A stretch of 64,000 nucleotides of DNA from Eledone cirrhosa (taxonomy: Eukaryota > Mollusca > Cephalopoda > Octopoda > Eledonidae), in assembly GCA_964016885.1 (NCBI GenBank), contig OZ024741.1, positions 410,969,464-411,033,463 of the forward strand, in the 5' to 3' direction. Every line of letters starts with the position of its first letter. The stretch's first letter is position 1. Shown here one piece after another: positions 28,501-41,400 of this stretch. The notes beneath the pieces are model-generated. The model had not been told where the DNA came from, made no database searches, and saw only the letters and a program-made list of their open reading frames with translations. A program made the position numbers and the translations under genes.

Positions 28501-31500
28501 TTCCATGGAGGTTTTAAAGGATGCAGTGTCTCGACAGCTAACAACTGATGCAGGTAGTTTGTTCCATGGAGGTTTTAAAGGATGCAGTGTCTCGACAGCT
28601 AACAACTGATGCAGGTAGTTTGTTCCATGGAGGGTTTAAAGGATGCAGTGTCTCGACAGCTAACAACTGATGCATTTAGTTTGTTCCATGGAGGTTTTAA
28701 AGGATGCAGTGTCTCGACAGCTAACAACTGATGCAGGTAGTTTGTTCCATGGAGGGTTTAAAGGATGCAGTGTCTCGACAGCTAACAACTGATGCAGGTA
28801 GTTTGTTCCATGGAGGTTTTAAAGGATGCAGTGTCTCGACAGCTAACAACTGATGCAGGTAGTTTGTTCCATGGAGGTTTTAAAGTATGCAGTGTCTCGA
28901 CAGCTAACAACTGATGCAGGTAGTTTGTTCCATGGAGGTTTTAAAGGATGCAGTGTTTCGACAGCTAACAACTGATGCAGGTAGTTTGTTCCATGGAGGT
29001 TTTAAAGGATGCAGTGTCTTGACAGCTAATAACTGATGCAGGTAGTTTGTTCCATGGAGGTTTTAAAGGATGCAGTGTCTAGACAGCTAATAACTGATGC
29101 AGGTAGTTTGTTCCATGGAGGTTTTAAAGGATGCAGTGTCTCGACAGCTAACAACTGATGCAGGTAGTTTGTTCCATGGAGGTTTTAAAGGATGCAGTGT
29201 CTCGACAGCTAACAACTGATGCAGGTAGTTTGTTCCATGGAGGTTTTAAAGGATGCAGTGTCTCGACAGCTAACAACTGATGCAGGTAGTTTGTTCCATG
29301 GAGGTTTTAAAGGATGCAGTGTCTCGACAGCTAACAACTGATGCAGGTAGTTTGTTCCATGGAGGTTTTAAAGGATGCAGTGTTTCGACAGCTAACAACT
29401 GATGCAGGTAGTTTGTTCCATGGAGGTTTTAAAGGATGCAGTGTCTTGACAGCTAATAACTGATGCAGGTAGTTTGTTCCATGGAGGTTTTAAAGGATGC
29501 AGTGTCTAGACAGCTAATAACTGATGCAGGTAGTTTGTTCCATGGAGGTTTTAAAGGATGCAGTGTCTCGACAGCTAACAACTGATGCAGGTAGTTTGTT
29601 CCATGGAGGTTTTAAAGGATGCAGTGTCTCGACAGCTAACAACTGATGCAGGTAGTTTTGTTCCATGGAGGTTTTAAAGGATGCAGTGTCTCGACAGCTA
29701 ACAACTGATGCAGGTAGTTTGTTCCATGGAGGTTTTAAAGGATGCAGTGTCTTGACAGCTAATAACTGATGCAGGTAGTTTGTTCCATGGAGGTTTTAAA
29801 GGATGCAGTGTCTCGACAGCTAACAACTGATGCAGGTAGTTTGGCCCATGGAGGTTTTAAAGGATGCAGTGTCTCGACAGCTAGCAACTGATGCAGGTAG
29901 TTTGTTCCATGGAGGTTTTAAAGGATGCAGTGTTTCGACACCTAACAACTGATGCAGGTAGTTTGTTCCATGGAGGTTTTAAAGGATGCAGTGTCTCGAC
30001 AGCTAACAACTGATGCAGGTAGTTTGTTCCATGGAGGTTTTAAAGGATGCAGTGTCTCGACAGCTAACAACTGATGCATTTAGTTTGTTCCATGGAGGTT
30101 TTAAAGGATGCAGTGTCTCGACAGCTAACAACTGATGCAGGTAGTTTGTTCCATGGAGGGTTTAAAGGATGCAGTGTCTCGACAGCTAACAACTGATGCA
30201 GGTAGTTTGTTCCATGGAGGTTTTAAAGGATGCAGTGTCTCGACAGCTAACAACTGATGCAGGTAGTTTGTTCCATGGAGGTTTTAAAGTATGCAGTGTC
30301 TCGACAGCTAACAACTGATGCAGGTAGTTTGTTCCATGGAGGTTTTAAAGGATGCAGTGTTTCGACAGCTAACAACTGATGCAGGTAGTTTGTTCCATGG
30401 AGGTTTTAAAGGATGCAGTGTCTTGACAGCTAATAACTGATGCAGGTAGTTTGTTCCATGGAGGTTTTAAAGGATGCAGTGTCTAGACAGCTAATAACTG
30501 ATGCAGGTAGTTTGTTCCATGGAGGTTTTAAAGGATGCAGTGTCTCGACAGCTAACAACTGATGCAGGTAGTTTGTTCCATGGAGGTTTTAAAGGATGCA
30601 GTGTCTCGACAGCTAACAACTGATGCAGGTAGTTTGTTCCATGGAGGTTTTAAAGGATGCAGTGTCTCGACAGCTAACAACTGATGCAGGTAGTTTGTTC
30701 CATGGAGGTTTTAAAGGATGCAGTGTTTCGACAGCTAACAACTGATGCAGGTAGTTTGTTCCATGGAGGTTTTAAAGGATGCAGTGTCTTGACAGCTAAT
30801 AACTGATGCAGGTAGTTTGTTCCATGGAGGTTTTAAAGGATGCAGTGTCTAAACAGCTAATAACTGATGCAGGTAGTTTCTTCCATGGAGGTTTTAAAGG
30901 ATGCAGTGTCTCGACAGCTAACAACTGATGCAGGTAGTTTGTTCCATGGAGGTTTTAAAGGATGCAGTGTCTCGACAGCTAACAACTGATGCAGGTAGTT
31001 TGTTCCATGGAGGTTTTAAAGTATGCAGTGTCTTGACAGCTAACAACTGATGGAGTTAGTTTGTTCCATGGAGGTTTTAAAGGATGCAGTGTCTCGACAG
31101 CTAACAACTGATGCAGGTAGTTTGTTCCATGGAGGGTTTAAAGGATGCAGTGTCTCGACAGCTAACAACTGATGCAGGTAGTTTGTTCCATGGAGGTTTT
31201 AAAGTATGCAGTGTCTCGACAGCTAACAACTGATGCAGGTAGTTTGTTCCATGGAGGTTTTAAAGGATGCAGTGTCTTGACAGCTAATAACTGATGCAGG
31301 TAGTTTGTTCCATGGAGGTTTTAAAGGATGCAGTGTCTCGACAGCTAACAACTGATGCAGGTAGTTTGTTCCATGGAGGGTTTAAAGGATGCAGTGTCTC
31401 GACAGCTAACAACTGATGCAGGTAGTTTGTTCCATGGAGGTTTTAAAGTATGCAGTGTCTCGACAGCTAACAACTGATGCAGGTAGTTTGTTCCATGGAG

Positions 31501-34500
31501 GTTTTAAAGGATGCAGTGTCTCGACAGCTAACAACTGATGCAGGTAGTTTGTTCCATGGAGGTTTTAAAGGATGCAGTGTCTCGACAGCTAACAACTGAT
31601 GCAGGTAGTTTGTTCCATGGAGGTTTTAAAGGATGCAGTGTTTCGACAGCTAACAACTGATGCAGGTAGTTTGTTCCATGGAGGTTTTAAAGGATGCAGT
31701 GTCTTGACAGCTAATAACTGATGCAGGTAGTTTGTTCCATGGAGGTTTTAAAGGATGCAGTGTCTAAACAGCTAATAACTGATGCAGGTAGTTTGTTCCA
31801 TGGAGGTTTTAAAGGATGCAGTGTCTCGACAGCTAACAACTGATGCAGGTAGTTTGTTCCATGGAGGTTTTAAAGGATGCAGTGTCTCGACAGCTAACAA
31901 CTGATGCAGGTAGTTTGTTCCATGGAGGTTTTAAAGGATGCAGTGTCTCGACAGCTAACAACTGATGCAGGTAGTTTGTTCCATGGAGGTTTTAAAGGAT
32001 GCAGTGTCTCGACAGCTAACAACTGATGCAGGTAGTTTGTTCCATGGAGGTTTTAAAGGATGCAGTGTCTAGACAGCTAATAACTGATGCATGTAGTTTG
32101 TTCCATGGAGGTTTTAAAGGATGCAGTGTCTCGACAGCTAACAACTGATGCAGGTAGTTTGTTCCATGGAGGTTTTAAAGGATGCAGTGTCTCGACAGCT
32201 AACAACTGATGCAGATAGTTTGTTCCATGGAGGTTTTAATGGATGCAGTGTCTCGACAGCTAACAACTGATGCAGGTAGTTTGTTCCATGGAGGTTTTAA
32301 AGGATGCAGTGTCTCGACAGCTAACAACTGATGCAGTTAGTTTGTTCCATGGAGGTTTTAATGGATGCAGTGTCTCGACAGCTAACAACTGATGCAGGTA
32401 GTTTGTTCCATGGAGGTTTTAAAGGATGCAGTGTCTCGACAGCTAACAACTGATGCATTTAGTTTGTTCCATGGAGGTTTTAAAGGATGCAGTGTCTCGA
32501 CAGCTAACAACTGATGCAGGTAGTTTGTTCCATGGAGGGTTTAAAGGATGCAGTGTCTCGACAGCTAACAACTGATGCAGGTAGTTTGTTCCATGGAGGT
32601 TTTAAAGGATGCAGTGTCTCGACAGCTAACAACTGATGCAGGTAGTTTGTTCCATGGAGGTTTTAAAGTATGCAGTGTCTCGACAGCTAACAACTGATGC
32701 AGGTAGTTTGTTCCATGGAGGTTTTAAAGGATGCAGTGTCTCGACAGCTAACAACTGATGCAGGTAGTTTGTTCCATGGAGGTTTTAAAGGATGCAGTGT
32801 TTCGACAGCTAACAACTGATGCAGGTAGTTTGTTCCATGGAGGTTTTAAAGGATGCAGTGTCTCGACAGCTAACAACTGATGCAGGTAGTTTGTTCCATG
32901 GAGGTTTTAAAGGATGCAGTGTCTCGACAGCTAACAACTGATGCAGGTAGTTTGTTCCATGGAGGTTTTAAAGTATGCAGTGTCTCGACAGCTAACAACC
33001 GATGCAGGTAGTTTGTTCCATGGAGGTTTTAAAGGATGCAGTGTCTCGACAGCTAACAACTGATGCAGGTAGTTTGTTCCATGGAGGTGTTAAAGGATGC
33101 AGTGTCTCGACAGCTAACAACTGATGCAGGTAGTTTGTTCCATGGAGGTTTTAAAGGATGCAGTGTCTCGACAGCTAACAACTGATGCAGGTAGTTTGTT
33201 CCATGGAGGTTTTAAAGGATGCAGTGTCTCGACAGCTAACAACTGATGCAGGTAGTTTGTTCCATGGAGGTTTTAAAGGATGCAGTGTCTCGACAGCTAA
33301 CAACTGATGCAGGTAGTTTGTTCCATGGAGGTTTTAAAGGATGCAGTGTTTCGACAGCTAACAACTGATGCAGGTAGTTTGTTCCATGGAGGTGTTAAAG
33401 GATGCAGTGTCTCGACAGCTAACAACTGATGCAGGTAGTTTGTTCCATGGAGGTTTTAAAGGATGCAGTGTCTCGACAGCTAACAACTGATGCATTTAGT
33501 TTGTTCCATGGAGGTTTTAAAGGATGCAGTGTCTTGACAGCTAACAACTGATGCAGGTAGTTTGTTCCATGGAGGGTTTAAAGGATGCAGTGTCTCGACA
33601 GCTAACAACTGATGCAGGTAGTTTGTTCCATGGAGGTTTTAAAGGATGCAGTGTCTCGACAGCTAACAACTGATGCAGGTAGTTTGTTCCATGGAGGTTT
33701 TAAAGGATGCAGTGTCTCGACAGCTAACAACTGATGCAGGTAGTTTGTTCCATGGAGGTTTTAAAGGATGCAGTGTTTCGACAGCTAACAACTGATGCAG
33801 GTAGTTTGTTCCATGGAGGTTTTAAAGGATGCAGTGTCTTGACAGCTAATAACTGATGCAGGTAGTTTGTTCCATGGAGGTTTTAAAGGATGCAGTGTCT
33901 AGACAGCTAATAACTGATGCAGGTAGTTTGTTCCATGGAGGTTTTAAAGGATGCAGTGTCTCGACAGCTAACAACTGATGCAGGTAGTTTGTTCCATGGA
34001 GGTTTTAAAGGATGCAGTGTCTCGACAGCTAACAACTGATGCAGGTAGTTTGTTCCATGGAGGTTTTAAAGGATGCAGTGTCTCGACAGCTAACAACTGA
34101 TGCAGGTAGTTTGTTCCATGGAGGTTTTAAAGGATGCAGTGTCTCGACAGCTAACAACTGATGCATTTAGTTTGTTCCATGGAGGTTTTAAAGGATGCAG
34201 TGTCTCGACAGCTAACAACTGATGCAGGTAGTTTGTTCTATGGAGGGTTTAAAGGATGCAGTGTCTCGACAGCTAACAACTGATGCAGGTAGTTTGTTCC
34301 ATGGAGGTTTTAAAGGATGCAGTGTCTCGACAGCTAACAACTGATGCAGGTAGTTTGTTCCATGGAGGTTTTAAAGTATGCAGTGTCTCGACAGCTAACA
34401 ACTGATGCAGGTAGTTTGTTCCATGGAGGTTTTAAAGGATGCAGTGTTTCGACAGCTAACAACTGATGCAGGTAGTTTGTTCCATGGAGGTTTTAAAGGA

Positions 34501-37500
34501 TGCAGTGTCTTGACAGCTAATAACTGATGCAGGTAGTTTGTTCCATGGAGGTTTTAAAGGATGCAGTGTCTAGACAGCTAATAACTGATGCCGGTAGTTT
34601 GTTCCATGGAGGTTTTAAAGAATGCAGTGTCTCGACAGCTAACAACTGATGCAGGTAGTTTGTTCCATGGAGGTTTTAAAGGATGCAGTGTCTCGACAGC
34701 TAACAACTGATGCAGGTAGTTTGTTCCATGGAGGTTTTAAAGGATGCAGTGTCTCGACAGCTAACAACTGATGCAGGTAGTTTGTTCCATGGAGGTTTTA
34801 AAGGATGCAGTGTCTCGACAGCTAACAACTGATGCAGGTAGTTTGTTCCATGGAGGTTTTAAAGGATGCAGTGTTTCGACAGCTAACAACTGATGCAGGT
34901 AGTTTGTTCCATGGAGGTTTTAAAGGATGCAGTGTCTTGACAGCTAATAACTGATGCAGGTAGTTTGTTCCATGGAGGTTTTAAAGGATGCAGTGTCTAA
35001 ACAGCTAATAACTGATGCAGGTAGTTTGTTCCATGGAGGTTTTAAAGGATGCAGTGTCTCGACAGCTAACAACTGATGCAGGTAGTTTGTTCCATGGAGG
35101 TTTTAAAGGATGCAGTGTCTCGACAGCTAACAACTGATGCAGGTAGTTTGTTCCATGGAGGTTTTAAAGTATGCAGTGTCTCGACAGCTAACAACTGATG
35201 GAGTTAGTTTGTTCCATGGAGGTTTTAAAGGATGCAGTGTCTCGACAGCTAACAACTGATGCAGGTAGTTTGTTCCATGGAGGTTTTAAAGGATGCAGTG
35301 TCTCGACAGCTAACAACTGATGCAGGTAGTTTGTTCCATGGAGGTTTTAAAGGATGCAGTGTCTCGACAGCTAACAACTGATGCAGGTAGTTTGTTCCAT
35401 GGAGGTTTTAAAGGATGCAGTGTCTCGACAGCTAACAACTGATGCAGGTAGTTTGTTCCATGGAGGTTTTAAAGGATGCAGTGTCTAGACAGCTAATAAC
35501 TGATGCATGTAGTTTGTTCCATGGAGGTTTTAAAGGATGCAGTGTCTCGACAGCTAACAACTGATGCAGGTAGTTTGTTCCATGGAGGTTTTAAAGGATG
35601 CAGTGTCTCGACAGCTAACAACTGATGCAGCTAGTTTGTTCCATGGAGGTTTTAATGGATGCAGTGTCTCGACAGCTAACAACTGATGCAGGTAGTTTGT
35701 TCCATGGAGGTTTTAAAGGATGCAGTGTCTCGACAGCTAACAACTGATGCAGTTAGTTTGTTCCATGGAGGTTTTAATGGATGCAGTGTCTCGACAGCTA
35801 ACAACTGATGCAGGTAGTTTGTTCCATGGAGGTTTTAAAGGATGCAGTGTCTCGACAGCTAACAACTGATGCAGGTAGTTTGTTCCATGGAGGTTTTAAA
35901 GGATGCAGTGTTTCGACACCTAACAACTGATGCAGGTAGTTTGTTCCATGGAGGTTTTAAAGGATGCAGTGTCTCGACAGCTAACAACTGATGCAGGTAG
36001 TTTGTTCCATGGAGGTTTTAAAGGATGCAGTGTCTCGACAGCTAACAACTGATGCAGGTAGTTTGTTCCATGGAGGTTTTAAAGGATGCAGTGTCTCGAC
36101 AGCTAACAACTGATGCATTTAGTTTGTTCCATGGAGGTTTTAAAGGATGCAGTGTCTCGACAGCTAACAACTGATGCAGGTAGTTTGTTCCATGGAGGGT
36201 TTAAAGGATGCAGTGTCTCGACAGCTAACAACTGATGCAGGTAGTTTGTTCCATGGAGGTTTTAAAGTATGCAGTGTCTCGACAGCTAACAACTGATGCA
36301 GGTAGTTTGTTCCATGGAGGTTTTAAAGGATGCAGTGTCTCGACAGCTAACAACTGATGCAGGTAGTTTGTTCCATGGAGGTTTTAAAGGATGCAGTGTT
36401 TCGACAGCTAACAACTGATGCAGGTAGTTTGTTCCATGGAGGTTTTAAAGGATGCAGTGTCTCGACAGCTAATAACTGATGCAGGTAGTTTGTTCCATGG
36501 AGGTTTTAAAGGATGCAGTGTCTCGACAGCTAACAACTGATGCAGGTAGTTTGTTCCATGGAGGTTTTAAAGGATGCAGTGTCTCGACAGCTAACAACTG
36601 ATGCAGGTAGTTTGTTCCATGGAGGTTTTAAAGGATGCAGTGTTTCGACAGCTAACAACTGATGCAGGTAGTTTGTTCCATGGAGGTTTTAAAGGATGCA
36701 GTGTCTCGACAGCTAACAACTGATGCAGGTAGTTTGTTCCATGGAGGTTTTAAAGGATGCAGTGTCTCGACAGCTAACAACTGATGCATTTAGTTTGTTC
36801 CATGGAGGTTTTAAAGGATGCAGTGTCTCGACAGCTAACAACTGATGCAGGTAGTTTGTTCCATGGAGGGTTTAAAGGATGCAGTGTCTCGACAGCTAAC
36901 AACTGATGCAGGTAGTTTGTTCCATGGAGGTTTTAAAGGATGCAGTGTCTCGACAGCTAACAACTGATGCAGGTAGTTTGTTCCATGGAGGTTTTAAAGT
37001 ATGCAGTGTCTCGACAGCTAACAACTGATGCAGGTAGTTTGTTCCATGGAGGTTTTAAAGGATGCAGTGTTTCGACAGCTAACAACTGATGCAGGTAGTT
37101 TGTTCCATGGAGGTTTTAAAGGATGCAGTGTCTTGACAGCTAATAACTGATGCAGGTAGTTTGTTCCATGGAGGTTTTAAAGGATGCAGTGTCTAGACAG
37201 CTAATAACTGATGCAGATAGTTTGTTCCATGGAGGTTTTAAAGGATGCAGTGTCTCGACAGCTAACAACTGATGCAGGTAGTTTGTTCCATGGAGGTTTT
37301 AAAGGATGCAGTGTCTCGACAGCTAACAACTGATGCAGGTAGTTTGTTCCATGGAGGTTTTAAAGGATGCAGTGTCTCGACAGCTAACAACTGATGCAGG
37401 TAGTTTGTTCCATGGAGGTTTTAAAGGATGCAGTGTCGCGACAGCTAACAACTGATGCAGGTAGTTTGTTCCATGGAGGTTTTAAAGGATGCAGTGTTTC

Positions 37501-38459
37501 GACAGCTAACAACTGGTGCAGGTAGTTTGTTCCATGGAGGTTTTAAAGGATGCAGTGTCTTGACAGCTAATAACTGATGCAGGTAGTTTGTTCCATGGAG
37601 GTTTTAAAGGATGCAGTGTCTAGACAGCTAATAACTGATGCAGGTAGTTTGTTCCATGGAGGTTTTAAAGGATGCAGTGTCTCGACAGCTAACAACTGAT
37701 GCAGGTAGTTTGTTCCATGGAGGTTTTAAAGGATGCAGTGTCTCGACAGCTAACAACTGATGCAGGTAGTTTGTTCCATGGAGGTTTTAAAGTATGCAGT
37801 GTCTTGACAGCTAACAACTGATGGAGTTAGTTTGTTCCATGGAGGTTTTAAAGGATGCAGTGTCTCGACAGCTAACAACTGATGCAGGTAGTTTGTTCCA
37901 TGGAGGTTTTAAAGGATGCAGTGTGTCGACAGCTAACAACTGATGCAGGTAGTTTGTTCCATGGAGGTTTTAAAGGATGCAGTGTCTCGACAGCTAACAA
38001 CTGATGCATTTAGTTTGTTCCATGGAGGTTTTAAAGGATGCAGTGTCTCGACAGCTAACAACTGATGCAGTTAGTTTGTTCCATGGAGGTTTTAATGGAT
38101 GCAGTGTCTCGACAGCTAACAACTGATGCAGGTAGTTTGTTGCATGGAGGTTTTAAAGGATGCAGTGTCTCGACAGCTAACAACTGATGCAATTAGTTTG
38201 TTCCATGGAGGTTTTAATGGATGCAGTGTCTCGACAGCTAACAACTGATGCAGGTAGTTTGTTCCATGGAGGTTTTAAAGGATGCAGTGTCTCGACAGCT
38301 AACAACTGATGCAGGTAGTTTGTTCCATGGAGGTTTTAAAGGATGCAGTGTTTCGACACCTAACAACTGATGCAGGTAGTTTGTTCCATGGAGGTTTTAA
38401 AGGATGCAGTGTCTAGACAGCTAATAACTGATGCAGGTAGTTTGTTCCATGGAGGTTTT

Positions 38460-41400
38460 AAAGGATGCAGTGTCTCGACAGCTAACAACTGATGCAGGTA
38501 GTTTGTTCCATGGAGGTTTTAAAGGATGCAGTGTCTCGACAGCTAACAACTGATGCATTTAGTTTGTTCCATGGAGGTTTTAAAGGATGCAGTGTCTCGA
38601 CAGCTAACAACTGATGCAGGTAGTTTGTTCCATGGAGGTTTTAAAGGATGCAGTGTCTCGACAGCTAACAACTGATGCAGGTAGTTTGTTCCATGGAGGG
38701 TTTAAAGGATGCAGTGTCTCGACAGCTAACAACTGATGCAGGTAGTTTGTTCCATGGAGGTTTTAAAGTATGCAGTGTCTCGACAGCTAACAACTGATGC
38801 AGGTAGTTTGTTCCATGGAGGTTTTAAAGGATGCAGTGTCTCGACAGCTAACAACTGATGCAGGTAGTTTGTTCCATGCAGGTTTTAAAGGATGCAGTGT
38901 CTCGACAGCTAACAACTGATGCAGGTAGTTTGTTCCATGGAGGTTTTAAAGGATGCAGTGTCTCGACAGCTAACAACTGATGCAGGTAGTTTGTTCCATG
39001 GAGGTTTTAAAGGATGCAGTGTTTCGACAGCTAACAACTGATGCAGGTAGTTTGTTCCATGGAGGTTTTAAAGGATGCAGTGTCTCGACAGCTAATAACT
39101 GATGCAGGTAGTTTGTTCCATGGAGGTTTTAAAGGATGCAGTGTCTCGAGAGCTAACAACTGATGCAGGTAGTTTGTTCCATGGAGGTTTTAAAGGATGC
39201 AGTGTCTCGACAGCTAACAACTGATGCAGGTAGTTTGTTCCATGGAGGTTTTAAAGGATGCAGTGTTTCGACAGCTAACAACTGATGCAGGTAGTTTGTT
39301 CCATGGAGGTTTTAAAGGATGCAGTGTCTCGACAGCTAATAACTGATGCAGGTAGTTTGTTCCATGGAGGTTTTAAAGGATGCAGTGTCTCGAGAGCTAA
39401 CAACTGATGCAGGTAGTTTGTTCCATGGAGGTTTTAAAGGATGCAGTGTCTCGACAGCTAACAACTGATGCAGGTAGTTTGTTCCATGGAGGTTTTAAAG
39501 GATGCAGTGTTTCGACAGCTAACAACTGATGCAGGTAGTTTGTTCCATGGAGGTTTTAAAGGATGCAGTGTCTCGACAGCTAATAACTGATGCAGGTAGT
39601 TTGTTCCATGGAGGTTTTAAAGGATGCAGTGTCTCGAGAGCTAACAACTGATGCAGGTAGTTTGTTCCATGGAGGTTTTAAAGGATGCAGTGTCTCGACA
39701 GCTAACAACTGATGCAGGTAGTTTGTTCCATGGAGGTTTTAAAGGATGCAGTGTTTCGACAGCTAATAACTGATGCAGGTAGTTTGTTCCATGGAGGTTT
39801 TAAAGGATGCAGTGTCTCGAGAGCTAACAACTGATGCAGGTAGTTTGTTCCATGGAGGTTTTAAAGGATGCAGTGTCTCGACAGCTAACAACTGATGCAG
39901 GTAGTTTGTTCCATGGAGGTTTTAAAGGATGCAGTGTTTCGACAGCTAACAACTGATGCAGGTAGTTTGTTCCATGGAGGTTTTAAAGGATGCAGTGTCT
40001 CGACAGCTAATAACTGATGCAGGTAGTTTGTTCCATGGAGGTTTTAAAGGATGCAGTGTCTCGAGAGCTAACAACTGATGCAGGTAGTTTGTTCCATGGA
40101 GGTTTTAAAGGATGCAGTGTCTCGACAGCTAACAACTGATGCAGGTAGTTTGTTCCATGGAGGTTTTAAAGGATGCAGTGTTTCGACAGCTAACAACTGA
40201 TGCAGGTAGTTTGTTCCATGGAGGTTTTAAAGGATGCAGTGTCTCGACAGCTAACAACTGATGCAGGTAGTTTGTTCCATGGAGGTTTTAAAGGATGCAG
40301 TGTCTCGACAGGTAACAACTGATGCATTTAGTTTGTTCCATGGAGGTTTTAAAGGATGCAGTGTCTCGACAGCTAACAACTGATGCAGGTAGTTTGTTCC
40401 ATGGAGGGTTTAAAGGATGCAGTGTCTCGACAGCTAACAACTGATGCAGGTAGTTTGTTCCATGGAGGTTTTAAAGGATGCAGTGTCTCGACAGCTAACA
40501 ACTGATGCAGGTAGTTTGTTCCATGGAGGTTTTAAAGTATGCAGTGTCTCGACAGCTAACAACTGATGCAGGTAGTTTGTTCCATGGAGGTTTTAAAGGA
40601 TGCAGTGTTTCGACAGCTAACAACTGATGCAGGTAGTTTGTTCCATGGAGGTTTTAAAGGATGCAGTGTCTTGACAGCTAATAACTGATGCAGGTAGTTT
40701 GTTCCATGGAGGTTTTAAAGGATGCAGTGTCTAGACAGCTAATAACTGATGCAGGTAGTTTGTTCCATGGAGGTTTTAAAGGATGCAGTGTCTCGACAGC
40801 TAACAACTGATGCAGTTAGTTTGTTCCATGGAGGTTTTAATGGATGCAGTGTCTCGACAGCTAACAACTGATGCAGTTAGTTTGTTCCATGGAGGTTTTA
40901 AAGGATGCAGTGTCTTGACAGCTAATAACTGATGCAGGTAGTTTGTTCCATGGAGGTTTTAAAGGATGCAGTGTCTAGACAGCTAATAACTGATGCAGGT
41001 AGTTTGTTCCATGGAGGTTTTAAAGGATGCAGTGTCTCGACAGCTAACAACTGATGCAGGTAGTTTGTTCCATGGAGGTTTTAAAGGATGCAGTGTCTCG
41101 ACAGCTAACAACTGATGCAGGTAGTTTGTTCCATGGAGGTTTTAAAGGATGCAGTGTCTCGACAGCTAACAACTGATGCAGTTAGTTTGTTCCATGGAGG
41201 TTTTAATGGATGCAGTGTCTCGACAGCTAACAACTGATGCAGTTAGTTTGTTCCATGGAGGTTTTAAAGGATGCAGTGTCTTGACAGCTAATAACTGATG
41301 CAGGTAGTTTGTTCCATGGAGGTTTTAAAGGATGCAGTGTCTAGACAGCTAATAACTGATGCAGGTAGTTTGTTCCATGGAGGTTTTAAAGGATGCAGTG

